In this document: positions 1 through 8,710 of the stretch, piece by piece
Layout: each line of letters begins with the position of its first letter
Position numbering within the stretch: position 1 is the stretch's first letter
Assembly: GCA_963766295.1 (NCBI GenBank)
Contig: CAVXYW010000002.1
Span: 682,001-746,000 of the forward strand
Direction: 5' to 3'
Source: JBBDRJ01 sp963766295
GTDB taxonomy: Bacteria > Actinomycetota > JAICYB01
Length of the DNA stretch: 64,000 bases
Position numbers and translations under genes: made by a program
The notes under the pieces: generated by a model
Told to the model about the DNA's origin: nothing
The model's database searches: none
Seen by the model: the letters and a program-made list of their open reading frames with translations, nothing else

Positions 1-3000
1 AGGCGAGTCGATATGTCTGAGGTGACGAACGGGCCGTGGGTTCGCGAGTAACGATTGACCAGATCGGTCAGTGGATCGGTGACCGGTTCGGTGAAGGCTG
101 CCGGAAGACCCATCGGCAGAGCCACTCCGAGGGCGTCACGCAACCGTGATGCGTCTTCACCAGCGGCGAAGCGCTGCTCGCCGGCGATGTGCACGGAGAT
201 GATCCGCCGTTGTTCGACAAGAGTGTCCACCCAAGGCAGTGAGTTGCCGTCGCAGCGCACGTCGATCTCTTGCAGGGTCAGATCGCCCACGCGGCGGAGA
301 AGGTCGTGAAGGTCGTCGGCCGATCGTGCGCGTCTCGATTCCGAAAGACATTGAAGATCGAGCTCGACGGACGCGAGAGCCTCGGGGTCGAGGAGCTCTC
401 TTAGTTCTTCGGTCCCGAGTAGCTCTCGCAACAAGTCTTGGTCGAGCGCGAGTGCCGCAACCCGTCTTTCGGCAGGAGGCGCGTCGCCCTCGTACATGTA
501 GACGGCGATCCATCCGAACAAAAGGGACTGCGCGAAGGGCGATGCGTGTTTGGTCTCCACCGACACGACGCGGATCTTGCGCGACCTGATGTCGCGGAGC
601 ACCTCCTTGAGTGCGGGAAGGTCGAACACGTCGCGTACGCATTCCCTCGTTGTTTCCAGAAGGATCGGGAAGGTGGGGTAGCGCGATGCGACTTGCAAGA
701 GGTCGGCTGATCGTTGCCGCTGTTGCCAAAGGGGCGTCCGGCGATCCGGCCGCCGCTTTGGCAGCAGCAGCGCCCGCGCCGCCGCTTCACGGAAGCGACT
801 GGCGAACAATGCCGTTTCTGGAAGCTGCGCGGTGACGAGCTCCTCGATCTCCTCCGGTGATGGGCACAGCTCTTCGATTGGAACGTCGTCGTAGGCCTCG
901 CCCAGGCGAAGGATGATTCCGTCGTCCGACCACAGCAGCTGCACGTCATCGCCCATCCGCTGCGCCAGGCGCGCCTGCAGGGCCATGGCCCAAGGTGCGT
1001 GCACCCTGGCTCCGAATGGAGAAAGGATGCACACCCGCCAGTCGCCGATCTCGTCCCGGAAACGTTCGACCACAAGCGTTCGATCGTCGGGAACCGCCCC
1101 GGCCGCCTCTGCTTGCTCCTCCAGGAACGAAACGAGGTTGGAAGCGGCGAATCCATCGAGCGCGTACTCGCTTTCGAGCAAACCGACGGCGGCGTCTCGC
1201 CCCTTTGATGCTGCAAGACTTCGAAGCTCGCGCACCGTTTCGCCGATCGCTCGGCCGAGCTCGATGGGACGGCCCGGTTTGTCGCCCTTCCAGAACGGGA
1301 TCTGTGCAGGCTCGCCGGGGGCCGGCGTGACGATCACACGATCGGTGGTGATCTCTTCGATGCGCCAGGTCGAGGCACCCAGGACGAACGTCTCACCGGG
1401 CCGACGCTCGTAGACCATCTCCTCGTCGAGCTCGCCGACGCGTACACCGTCCGGCAGGAACACACCGAACAATCCGCGGTCTGGGATCGTGCCGCCGCTG
1501 GTGACGGCCAAACGTTTGGAGCCATCGCGTGCACGAAGCGTGTTGGTCACTCTGTCCCAAGTGATCCGAGGCCGGAGCTCGGAGAAGTCGGTTGATGGAT
1601 AACGTCCGGACAAAAGATCGAGCACGGCGTGCAGTACATCGTCGGTGATGTCGGCATACGGCGCCGCGCGGCGAATCACTGCAGCGATTTCTTCGACCTC
1701 CCATTCCTCGACCGCACACATCGCAACGATCTGCTGCGCGAGGACGTCCAAGGGATTGCGCGGGTAATGCGTTTCTTCGATGAGACCTTCTTGCATGCGC
1801 TTGACCACGACGGCGGTCTCCAGAAGGTCTCCGCGGTACTTCGGGAAGACCTTCCCTCGACTCGGCTCTCCGACCTGGTGGCCGGCGCGGCCGATGCGTT
1901 GCAACCCGCGCGAAACAGAACCCGGCGACTCGACTTGGATGACGAGGTCGACGGCGCCCATGTCGATGCCGAGCTCGAGCGAGCTGGTAGCCACGATGCA
2001 TCGCAGTCGTCCGGATTTGAGCTCGTCCTCGACGACGAGACGTTGTTCCCGCGCGAGGGAACCGTGATGCGCTCGCGCGATCTCGGTTTCGGCGAGCTCG
2101 TTCATTCGAGCTGCAAGGCGTTCGGCCAAACGCCGCGCGTTCACGAAGATGATCGTCGAGTTGTGCGCGAGCACGAGCTCGAGGAGCTTGGGATGGATCG
2201 ATGGCCAGATCGAGCCGTTGCCGTCGGCGCCGGGACGGTCTGTGTGTTCGACCGCGCTCATGTTGGCCATGTCCTCGACAGGGACGACGACCTCGATCTC
2301 CATCTCCTTGGTGGCTCCGGCGTCGATGACGGTGACCGGCCGCGGTTTTCCTTCGATCTGTCCGCCGAGGAAGCGCGAGATCTCTTCCAACGGTCGCTGT
2401 GTCGCCGACAGACCGATGCGTTGTGGCGGCGTCTCGGTGATCTCCTCGAGTCGTTCGAGGGAAAGTGCGAGGTGGGTCCCGCGTTTGGAATGGGCGACGG
2501 CGTGTATCTCGTCGACGATCACCGTCCGGATGTGTTGCAGTGTCTCGGCCGCTTGCGACGTGAGCATCAGGTAGAGCGATTCCGGAGTGGTGATGAGGAT
2601 GTCCGGCGGCTCTCGCAAGAGCTTCTGGCGTTCGCGCGGAGTGGTGTCGCCGGTGCGCATCCCGACCGAGGGTTCGTTGATCTCGACACCCAAGCGTTCG
2701 GCGGCCAACCGGATCCCAAGCGTTGGGCTCTTGAGGTTCTTCTCGACGTCGACGGCCAGCGCCCTGAGCGGCGACACATAAAGGACCCGGCAGCGCTGCT
2801 TCTTCTCCGGCAGCGGTTCGACGGCTATGCGATCGATGGCCCACAGGAAGGCTGCCAGCGTCTTACCGGAGCCGGTTGGAGCACAGACCAGCGTGTGCTC
2901 GCCGGCACCGATGGCCGGCCAGCCCTCACTCTGTGCGCGAGTGGGAGCCTCAAACGTCGACTCGAACCACGCCTTGGTGGCTTGTGAGAAGAGGTCTGGC

Positions 3001-3008
3001 GTGGACAT
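1..3008 (-). CDS. lhr: Lhr-type large ATP-dependent helicase (C-terminus cut by window edge)
   Basis: Superfamily 2 helicase of the Lhr family, which unwinds RNA-DNA or DNA duplexes in DNA repair. The reverse frame starting at ATG 3008 stays open to the window edge (about 1002 codons; the family is usually about 1500 residues). Visible motifs are Walker A APTGSGKT at residues 43-50, VSPLRAL, the Walker B box DEIHAV near residue 164, GLSATQRP, and the helicase C motifs ATSSLELGIDMG and QRIGRAGHQ. The last residues in the window include RTHGPF, typical of the Lhr winged-helix region, so the protein runs on beyond base 1. It is divergent from xerC, with 56 bp between the two start codons. Confidence 0.93.
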   Translation of the reverse strand, partial: MSTPDLFSQATKAWFESTFEAPTRAQSEGWPAIGAGEHTLVCAPTGSGKTLAAFLWAIDRIAVEPLPEKKQRCRVLYVSPLRALAVDVEKNLKSPTLGIRLAAERLGVEINEPSVGMRTGDTTPRERQKLLREPPDILITTPESLYLMLTSQAAETLQHIRTVIVDEIHAVAHSKRGTHLALSLERLEEITETPPQRIGLSATQRPLEEISRFLGGQIEGKPRPVTVIDAGATKEMEIEVVVPVEDMANMSAVEHTDRPGADGNGSIWPSIHPKLLELVLAHNSTIIFVNARRLAERLAARMNELAETEIARAHHGSLAREQRLVVEDELKSGRLRCIVATSSLELGIDMGAVDLVIQVESPGSVSRGLQRIGRAGHQVGEPSRGKVFPKYRGDLLETAVVVKRMQEGLIEETHYPRNPLDVLAQQIVAMCAVEEWEVEEIAAVIRRAAPYADITDDVLHAVLDLLSGRYPSTDFSELRPRITWDRVTNTLRARDGSKRLAVTSGGTIPDRGLFGVFLPDGVRVGELDEEMVYERRPGETFVLGASTWRIEEITTDRVIVTPAPGEPAQIPFWKGDKPGRPIELGRAIGETVRELRSLAASKGRDAAVGLLESEYALDGFAASNLVSFLEEQAEAAGAVPDDRTLVVERFRDEIGDWRVCILSPFGARVHAPWAMALQARLAQRMGDDVQLLWSDDGIILRLGEAYDDVPIEELCPSPEEIEELVTAQLPETALFASRFREAAARALLLPKRRPDRRTPLWQQRQRSADLLQVASRYPTFPILLETTRECVRDVFDLPALKEVLRDIRSRKIRVVSVETKHASPFAQSLLFGWIAVYMYEGDAPPAERRVAALALDQDLLRELLGTEELRELLDPEALASVELDLQCLSESRRARSADDLHDLLRRVGDLTLQEIDVRCDGNSLPWVDTLVEQRRIISVHIAGEQRFAAGEDASRLRDALGVALPMGLPAAFTEPVTDPLTDLVNRYSRTHGPFVTSDISTR

Positions 3009-3064
3009 TGAGCCCCAAAGCTAACGCTCATTCCTGACGTCAGTTCGTCGGGAATCCGTCCTGG

Positions 3065-4039
3065 GTGTGGTTGCATCTACTGGTGGCCCAGAATGCGCCG
3101 AAAGGCGTCCCTTCCAAGGAGCAGCTCTATATAGATCGCTACCTCGCGTACCTCGAGGGTCCCCGGCGAGCCTCCCCCCACACCATCACCGCCTACCGCT
3201 CGGACCTCGAGGACTTCGCCTCCTTCATAGAGCGGATGGACCGTGGCGTTACGGATGTAGACCACCCTTTGCTCCGCACCTATCTGGCGAACCTCGAGAC
3301 TCGCGGTCTTCGGCGCACTTCGATACGCCGCCGCGCCTCGGTTATCCGGCGCTTCTACCGGTTCCTGGAGCGCGAGGAAGTAGTTGCTTCGAACCCGGCC
3401 GAGCTGCTCGTCCTGCCCAAGGGTTCCGCCCGGCTCCCCAAGGTTCTGAAAACCGTCGAGGTGGGACGGATGCTGCGCGTCGCCCAAGCGCGCACCGAGC
3501 CCGGCGAAACGGAAGCTCCACCGCCGGAATCGTGGCGAGATCTCGCTCTCATCGAGTTGCTGTACGACGCGGGACTTCGGGCGGGCGAAGCATGCAACCT
3601 GAAGCTGGACGATCTCGATCTCGGGAAGGGCTGGGTTCGCGTCGAGCAAGGCAAGGGTCGCCGCGATCGAGTCGTTCCCCTAGCCGATCTGGCGGCGCTG
3701 GCCATCGAGGCCTACGTCGCCAAGGGACGGCCCGATCTCGCAAAGCGCAATGAGAATCCGCCGGTCACGTTGTTCCTGAACGCGCGAGGACGCACGATGA
3801 CCACGCGGGACATTCGTCGCGTCATATCGAGACTCGGCGTGGAAGCGCTGGACGGCCGCCCGTTGTGGCCGCATCTGCTCCGGCACTCGTTCGCAACGCA
3901 CCTTTTGGAAGGCGGAGCCGATCTGCGCAGCGTGCAGGAGTTGCTCGGACATGCAGACGTCGGGAGCACGCAGGTATACACACACGTGAGCTCCGAGCGA
4001 TTGCGCGCCGTCTACGACGCCACCCACCCCCGTGCCTGA
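3065..4039 (+). CDS. xerC: XerC/XerD-family tyrosine recombinase
   Basis: Site-specific tyrosine recombinase that resolves chromosome dimers at dif. The protein has 324 residues from a GTG start; GTG 3083 is an alternative. An N-terminal SAM-like core-binding domain (about residues 20-110) precedes the catalytic domain. The catalytic set is visible: Arg172 (LRAGEAC), Lys197 (EQGKGRR), His270 and Arg273 (HLLRHSFATH), His296 (LLGHADV) and the nucleophile Tyr305 (TQVYTHV). Its last codons overlap the start of the sigma-factor gene by 8 bp. The place next to the whiG-rpsB block is a common actinobacterial arrangement, so this is the housekeeping Xer protein rather than a mobile-element integrase. 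Confidence 0.93.
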   Translation: MWLHLLVAQNAPKGVPSKEQLYIDRYLAYLEGPRRASPHTITAYRSDLEDFASFIERMDRGVTDVDHPLLRTYLANLETRGLRRTSIRRRASVIRRFYRFLEREEVVASNPAELLVLPKGSARLPKVLKTVEVGRMLRVAQARTEPGETEAPPPESWRDLALIELLYDAGLRAGEACNLKLDDLDLGKGWVRVEQGKGRRDRVVPLADLAALAIEAYVAKGRPDLAKRNENPPVTLFLNARGRTMTTRDIRRVISRLGVEALDGRPLWPHLLRHSFATHLLEGGADLRSVQELLGHADVGSTQVYTHVSSERLRAVYDATHPRA

Positions 4040-4826
4040 GAAGGACTCGGGCGTCGTCGACGAGCTCCGCCAGCTTTGGCGCAGTTTCCGCAAGACGGAA
4101 GACAAAGAAGCGCGCGACCGGCTCATTTTGAACTACGCGCCGCTCGTGAAGTTCGTGGCCGGACGTGTTCGTTCCGCCCTTCCACCGTCCGTCGATCACG
4201 CCGATCTCGTTAGCTACGGGATGCTCGGTCTCATCGAAGCGGTCGAGCGTTTCGACCTCGACCGCGACGTGAAGTTCGAGACCTATGCGATCCCGCGCAT
4301 ACGCGGCTCGATGCTGGACGAGCTGCGTTCGCTCGACTGGGTTCCGCGTTCCGTCCGGGCGAAGGGGCGCGAGCTGCAGCGCGTGATGATGAAGCTGCAC
4401 TCCGAGCTGCTGCGGGATCCGACCGAGGAAGAGCTGGCCGTCGAGCTCGGATGCGAGGTCGACGAAGTCCGAGACCGCTTGGACGCCACGGTGGCCATGT
4501 CCGTCGTTGCCCTGGAGGATCTGCTCACCGTCTCCAGCGAGGAAGGGGACCGCGTTTCGGTGCTGGACACCCTTCCAGATCTCATGGTCGAACAGCCCGG
4601 CGACGCTATGGAGTCCGAAGTAACCCGACAGGCTCTACTCCAAGCGATCGAGACGCTCGGCGAGCGCGAGCGCAAGGTGATCGCTCTCTATTACTTCGAA
4701 GGATTCACGCTGGCTCGGATCGGCGACATCATCGGAGTGACGGAGTCGCGTGTATCTCAGATCCACAGCAAGTCCGTGCTTTTCTTGCGCGCTCGGATGG
4801 CCGAGATCCTCGAAGCCGGCGCTTAA
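4032..4826 (+). CDS. whiG: WhiG/FliA-family RNA polymerase sigma factor
   Basis: Alternative sigma factor of the sigma-28 (FliA/WhiG/SigD) family, 264 residues, which directs RNA polymerase to motility or developmental promoters. Region 2 is seen as LILNYAPLVKFVAG, DLVSYGMLGLIEAVERFD and KFETYAIPRIRGSM; the FliA/WhiG-typical LDELRSLDWVPRSVR follows. Region 4 near the C-terminus contains ERERKVIALYYFEG and a helix-turn-helix ending SRVSQIHSKS. GTG 4032 overlaps the xerC stop, which implies translational coupling. Streptomyces also carries whiG close upstream of rpsB-tsf. No flagellar or sporulation genes are in this window, so its regulon cannot be inferred here. Confidence 0.9.
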   Translation: MPEKDSGVVDELRQLWRSFRKTEDKEARDRLILNYAPLVKFVAGRVRSALPPSVDHADLVSYGMLGLIEAVERFDLDRDVKFETYAIPRIRGSMLDELRSLDWVPRSVRAKGRELQRVMMKLHSELLRDPTEEELAVELGCEVDEVRDRLDATVAMSVVALEDLLTVSSEEGDRVSVLDTLPDLMVEQPGDAMESEVTRQALLQAIETLGERERKVIALYYFEGFTLARIGDIIGVTESRVSQIHSKSVLFLRARMAEILEAGA

Positions 4827-4878
4827 TCAGAGCTGGGGTAGACTCCTAAAGCTCCGCAACTTAAGAGCAAATACGCAC

Positions 4879-4911
4879 GCCCGGGAGTATTCCGGTGCAC
4901 CACAACCGGGC
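4879..4911 (+). promoter_or_regulatory. Hairpin in the rpsB leader
   Basis: GCCCGG at 4879-4884 pairs perfectly with CCGGGC at 4906-4911 in the 114-bp gap between the sigma gene and rpsB. An alternative short stem CCGGT/ACCGG lies inside it, so two folds compete. The rpsB ribosome-binding site GGAAGGAG (4924-4931) lies 13 bp downstream. Ribosomal-protein operons often carry autoregulatory leaders, but I do not recognise a named family here. Confidence 0.3.
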
Positions 4912-4940
4912 GGAGGATTAACCGGAAGGAGTAAACGAAC

Positions 4941-5887
4941 ATGCCGGTAGCTACCAAACGGCAGCTGCTCGAAGCGGGTGTCCATTTCGGACATCAGACC
5001 CGCCGCTGGAACCCCAAGATGAAGCAGTTCATCTTCGGAGAGCGCAACGGCATCTACATCATCGATCTCGAGAAGACGCTGGCCTTGCTCGAGGAAGCGT
5101 ACGAGGCCATCAAAGAGGTCTCCGGCCGGGGCGGAAACGTCCTTTTCGTCGGGACGAAGAAGCAGTGCCAGGAAGCCGTCGAGAAGTTCGCATTGCACTG
5201 TGGGATGCCGTTCGTCAGCCTGCGCTGGCTTGGCGGAACCCTGACCAACTTCCAGACCATCAAGCTCCGCATCGACCGCTTGCAGCAGCTGATCGAGATG
5301 GAAGAGCAGCAGATGTACGAGACGCTGCCCAAGAAGGAAGTGCTCCGCCTCAACCACGAGCGGGAGAAGCTCGAGCGCAACCTGCACGGCATCACCGAGA
5401 TGACGGGGCTGCCCGATGCGCTGTTCATCGTCGACACCAAGAAGGAGCAGATCGCGGTCGCCGAAGCCAACCGCTTGGGTATCCCGATCATCGCTGTGGT
5501 CGACACCAACTGCGATCCGGACGAGGTGACTTACCCGATACCCGGCAACGATGACGCGATCAGAGCGGCCAGCCTCATGTGCCAGGTGATCGCCGATGCC
5601 GTTCTCGAGGGCAAAGCGATGCGTCCTTCGCAGGTTTTCGAACCGGACGAACCGGACGGCGGACCCGATCTCGAGCTCGAGGAGATCCTCGATGCTGCGG
5701 CCGGCGTCGCCGCGACACCCGCAGGTGCCGCAGCGAAGGAACCCGAACCCTCAGCAGCACCGGCACCGAAGAGGCCGAGCCGGAGGCGAAGCCCGAAGAG
5801 GCCGAGCCGGAGGCGAAGCCCGAAGAGGGCACCGCAACCACCGAGCAGGCAAGTGATGCTTCAGAGGAGGCGAAAACCAGTGGCTGA
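4941..5887 (+). CDS. rpsB: 30S ribosomal protein S2, with a single-base frame break near its C-terminal tail
   Basis: Small-subunit protein S2, expected about 315 residues after repair. The N-terminus has the S2 signature (LEAGVHFGHQTRRWNP, FVGTKKQ, RWLGGTLTNFQT, DALFIVDTKKE). From about 5720-5768 the frame changes: in the starting frame the tail becomes an unlikely Arg/Pro/Ser run and continues into tsf. The other frame gives an acidic Glu/Ala/Pro/Lys tail ending in SEEAKTSG with TGA at 5885-5887. One base is therefore missing, probably next to 5767. The acidic tail is normal for actinobacterial S2. The TGA overlaps the tsf GTG (5880), as expected for coupled genes. SD GGAAGGAG is 9 bp before ATG. 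Confidence 0.9.
5768..5821 (+). repeat. Two perfect 27-bp tandem repeats in the rpsB tail
   Basis: A 27-bp unit beginning GAAGAGGCCGAGCCGG occurs twice back to back (5768-5794 and 5795-5821), followed by a partial third copy. In the proper frame each unit encodes EEAEPEAKP. The tandem repeat lies next to the frame break and could have promoted slippage or assembly error. Confidence 0.9.
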
Positions 5888-6494
5888 GATCTCCGCAAGT
5901 GACGTAGCCAAGCTCCGTCAGGAGACGGGCGCCGGGATGATGGACTGCAAGAAGGCGCTCACCGAGGCCGACGGCGACTTCGACAAGGCCCGGATCCTCT
6001 TGCGCGAGCAAGGGCTCGCCGACGCCACCAAGCGCAAAGGGAAGGAAGCTAAGGACGGCCTGATCCACTCCTACCTGCACGCACCTCAGCCGGGCCTGCC
6101 TCCGCGGATCGGCGTCCTTTTGGAGATCAGCACGGAGACGGACTTCGTTGCCAAAACCGAAGACATAGCAACGCTCGCGCGTGATGTCGCGATGCACATA
6201 GCCGCGGCCAAACCAGCCTACGTTTCGATCGAAGACGTCCCCGAGGAGGTCCTCGAGACCGAGCGCGAACTCGCCCGCAAGAAGGTGGAGGGCAAACCGG
6301 AGAAGATCCAAGAACAGGCCGCGGAGGGTGCGGTGAAGAAATACGCGAAGACGTTCTGCCTGCTCGAGCAGCCCTGGATCCGGGAAGAGAAGCAAACGAT
6401 CGGCCAGCTGGTCGCCTCGTTCGCGTCCAAGACCGGCGAGAACGTCACCGTGCGCAGGTTTGCGCGGTTCGAGGTCGCCGAGTCACTCGACTAG
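5880..6494 (+). CDS. tsf: Elongation factor Ts (short form)
   Basis: Guanine nucleotide exchange factor that recycles EF-Tu-GDP. The protein has 204 residues, the short single-core form seen in some bacteria. It opens with the UBA-like domain (VAKLRQETGAGMMDCKKAL, residues about 8-26) followed by the core motif EISTETDFVAKTED. I chose GTG 5880 because a strong GAGGAGG (5867-5873) precedes it and because the rpsB stop in its proper frame overlaps it. The apparent continuous reading from rpsB is an artefact of the upstream frame break. Confidence 0.93.
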   Translation: MAEISASDVAKLRQETGAGMMDCKKALTEADGDFDKARILLREQGLADATKRKGKEAKDGLIHSYLHAPQPGLPPRIGVLLEISTETDFVAKTEDIATLARDVAMHIAAAKPAYVSIEDVPEEVLETERELARKKVEGKPEKIQEQAAEGAVKKYAKTFCLLEQPWIREEKQTIGQLVASFASKTGENVTVRRFARFEVAESLD

Positions 6495-6506
6495 CCTGCA
6501 GGGAGG

Positions 6507-7256
6507 ATGAAGACCGAACCGGAAGTGGGGAAGCGCGACACGGTCACGCCGAATTACCGGCGCGTGTTGCTCAAGCTCTCCGGCGAGTCGTTCGCTCCTT
6601 CTGATGGGTACGGGCTCGACTTCCCGACCATCGGCTGGATCGCCAGCCGTGTCGCGAAGGTTCGCGCCATGGGCGTGGAGATCGCCATCGTCGTTGGTGG
6701 CGGGAACATCCTGCGCGGCAGTGAGGCCGAGCAAGCCGGCATGGATCGTGCCAGCGCCGATTACATGGGCATGCTCGCGACGGTCATAAACGCGCTCGCA
6801 TTGCGCGACGCGCTCGAGCATCAGGACGTACCTACGCGTGTTCAAACGGCTATCTCCATGCAGGAGATAGCCGAACCCTTCATTCGCGGCCGCGCCATCC
6901 GGCACTTGGAGAAAGGCCGGGCCGTCATCTTCGCCGCCGGTACCGGGAACCCGTACTTCACCACCGACACTCCGGCCGTGCTGCGAGCACTCGAAGTGGG
7001 AGCCGAAGCGATCCTCATGGGCAAGCGAGTGGACGGAGTGTTCGATCGCGATCCGATGCTCGACCCCGCGGCCAAACTCTTGCCAGACCTCACGTACATG
7101 CAAGTTCTGGAGCGCGAGCTCAAGGTCATGGACGCGACCGCGATCGCTTTGTGCAAGGACTACCGGCTGCCGATCCACGTCTTCAACCTGCTTGGTGAGG
7201 GCAATATGGAACGCATCGTCGGCGGCGAGAACATCGGCACTTTGGTTCACTCGTAG
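6507..7256 (+). CDS. pyrH: UMP kinase
   Basis: Phosphorylates UMP to UDP in pyrimidine nucleotide synthesis; amino-acid-kinase fold, hexameric and allosterically regulated in bacteria. The 249-residue protein shows KLSGESFA, VVGGGNILRG, RASADYMGMLAT and AGTGNPYFTTDT, all typical of PyrH. GGGAGG directly abuts the ATG, which is unusually tight spacing; GTG 6525 is possible but lies far from the SD. It follows tsf after 12 bp and precedes frr by 27 bp, the conserved tsf-pyrH-frr order. Confidence 0.95.
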   Translation: MKTEPEVGKRDTVTPNYRRVLLKLSGESFAPSDGYGLDFPTIGWIASRVAKVRAMGVEIAIVVGGGNILRGSEAEQAGMDRASADYMGMLATVINALALRDALEHQDVPTRVQTAISMQEIAEPFIRGRAIRHLEKGRAVIFAAGTGNPYFTTDTPAVLRALEVGAEAILMGKRVDGVFDRDPMLDPAAKLLPDLTYMQVLERELKVMDATAIALCKDYRLPIHVFNLLGEGNMERIVGGENIGTLVHS

Positions 7257-7283
7257 CCGTGTGCTCCTAACTGAGAGGATCCG

Positions 7284-7853
7284 ATGTCGACACCTGAGGC
7301 CAAGGCCGTTCTCAAGTCGGCCGACGAGAGGATGCGAAAGGCTGCGCATGTCACCCACGACGACCTGAACCGGCTGCGCACCGGACGTGCATCGCCTAGC
7401 TTCGTCGAGAACCTCTTGATCGACGCCTACGGGACGTCGACGCCGCTGAATCAGCTTGCGAGCATCAACGTTCCCGAGCCTCGCATGCTCGTTGTCCAGC
7501 CCTACGACAGATCCACGATCGGAACCATCGAGAAAGCGATCATGGCATCCGATCTCGGAGTCACGCCTTCCAACGACGGCGCGATCATCCGGCTGCCGTT
7601 CCCTGCCCTCACCGAAGAGAGGCGTAAAGAGTTCATCAAGGTCGCGCATCAGCGCGCCGAGGACGGCCGGGTTGCCGTACGCAACGTCAGGCGGCACGCC
7701 AAGGATGAGCTGGAGAAGATGAAGAAGGACGGTTCGATCTCCGAAGACGAACTCGTTCGGGCCGAGAAGGAGCTGCAGAAGGAAACAGACCGTCATGTAG
7801 CCGAGATCGACGAGCTCCTGGCCCACAAGGAGAAGGAACTGCGAGAGGTGTGA
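7284..7853 (+). CDS. frr: Ribosome recycling factor
   Basis: Splits post-termination ribosomes together with EF-G. The 189-residue protein has the expected family length, with the RTGRASPSFVENLLIDAYG motif and the coiled-coil C-terminal arm (LEKMKKDGSISEDELVRAEK). SD GAGAGG lies 6 bp before ATG. Its TGA overlaps the GTG of cdsA, so the two are probably translated in a coupled way. Confidence 0.96.
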   Translation: MSTPEAKAVLKSADERMRKAAHVTHDDLNRLRTGRASPSFVENLLIDAYGTSTPLNQLASINVPEPRMLVVQPYDRSTIGTIEKAIMASDLGVTPSNDGAIIRLPFPALTEERRKEFIKVAHQRAEDGRVAVRNVRRHAKDELEKMKKDGSISEDELVRAEKELQKETDRHVAEIDELLAHKEKELREV

Positions 7854-8710
7854 CGCAGGTTCCTCCAGAAGGATCGCGCCAGCCTTCAGCTGCCGGCGCG
7901 GCGGGCAAGCCGCGATCGGTCTGGATGGCAATCGGCACCGGGCTTGCGCTCGCCGTGCTCGTCGTAGGCACGTTGCTTGCCGGAAAACTGGCCTTCTTCG
8001 TCCTGGCTTTCATCGTGGTGATCGTTGCGCAAGCCGAGCTGTACGCGGTGCTCAAGGCGGCTGGGTTCGCACCGGCGGTGCTGGTCGGTCTCATCTGCGG
8101 AGTCGTGACATTGATCGGCGCGTACCGCGAAGGCGTGCCGGCCTTGGCTCTTGGCCTTGCGCTTCCGTTGCCGCTGCTCCTCTTGTGGGGTCTAACCGTT
8201 CCCACCGAAAGAGTTCGCTCGGTTGTTTCGTCCACCTATCTGGGAATCGTGTACGGCCCCCTTCTGGTGGGTTTCGCGATCCTCGTTCTTCGCGGACCGA
8301 ATGGATTGGTACTCATCGCCACCGTGATCGGCATGACTGCGTTTCACGATGCCGGTGCATATCTGATCGGACGCAAGATCGGCCGCCATGCGTTCGCCCC
8401 GCGCACGAGCCCGGGAAAGACCTGGGAAGGCCTCGCGGCCGGCACGCTCGTGACGGTCGCTGCATCGGTTGCGTTCTTGCCGTTGATCGAGCCTTTCGAC
8501 GCGTGGCTCGCTCTTCGTTTGTCTTTGGTCATCTCCGTAACCACGCCGCTCGGTGATCTCGCCGAGTCTTTGATCAAGCGCGATCTGGGAGTGAAGGACA
8601 TGGGCACGTTGATGCCCGGACATGGCGGGTTCTTCGATCGCATAGACGCGATCATCTTCAACTCGCCCGTGGCCTATCTCGTTCTACGCGTGCTGGAGTG
8701 GGCGCCATAG
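7850..8710 (+). CDS. cdsA: Phosphatidate cytidylyltransferase (CDP-diacylglycerol synthase)
   Basis: Makes CDP-diacylglycerol from phosphatidic acid and CTP, the branch point of phospholipid synthesis. It is an integral membrane protein of 286 residues with about seven hydrophobic segments between residues 25 and 240. The C-terminal family signature GDLAESLIKRDLGVKDMG and GHGGFFDRIDAIIF are both present. It starts at GTG 7850, overlapping the frr stop by 4 bp, and its end overlaps dxr by 13 bp. Confidence 0.95.
   Translation: MTQVPPEGSRQPSAAGAAGKPRSVWMAIGTGLALAVLVVGTLLAGKLAFFVLAFIVVIVAQAELYAVLKAAGFAPAVLVGLICGVVTLIGAYREGVPALALGLALPLPLLLLWGLTVPTERVRSVVSSTYLGIVYGPLLVGFAILVLRGPNGLVLIATVIGMTAFHDAGAYLIGRKIGRHAFAPRTSPGKTWEGLAAGTLVTVAASVAFLPLIEPFDAWLALRLSLVISVTTPLGDLAESLIKRDLGVKDMGTLMPGHGGFFDRIDAIIFNSPVAYLVLRVLEWAP

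Noticed and set aside
1393..2844. Long Arg-rich reverse open frame
   Set aside because: It is a shadow of lhr; the helicase motifs are in the neighbouring frame that stays open to the edge.
3065..4039. The XerC protein as an integron integrase for the island
   Set aside because: It sits about 41 kb away at the conserved xerC-whiG locus and shows no extra insertion between the catalytic boxes as expected for IntI.
4941..6494. A natural S2/EF-Ts fusion protein
   Set aside because: The tail is sensible only in another frame, where it ends at a stop overlapping a well-placed tsf start; a missing base explains the joined frame.
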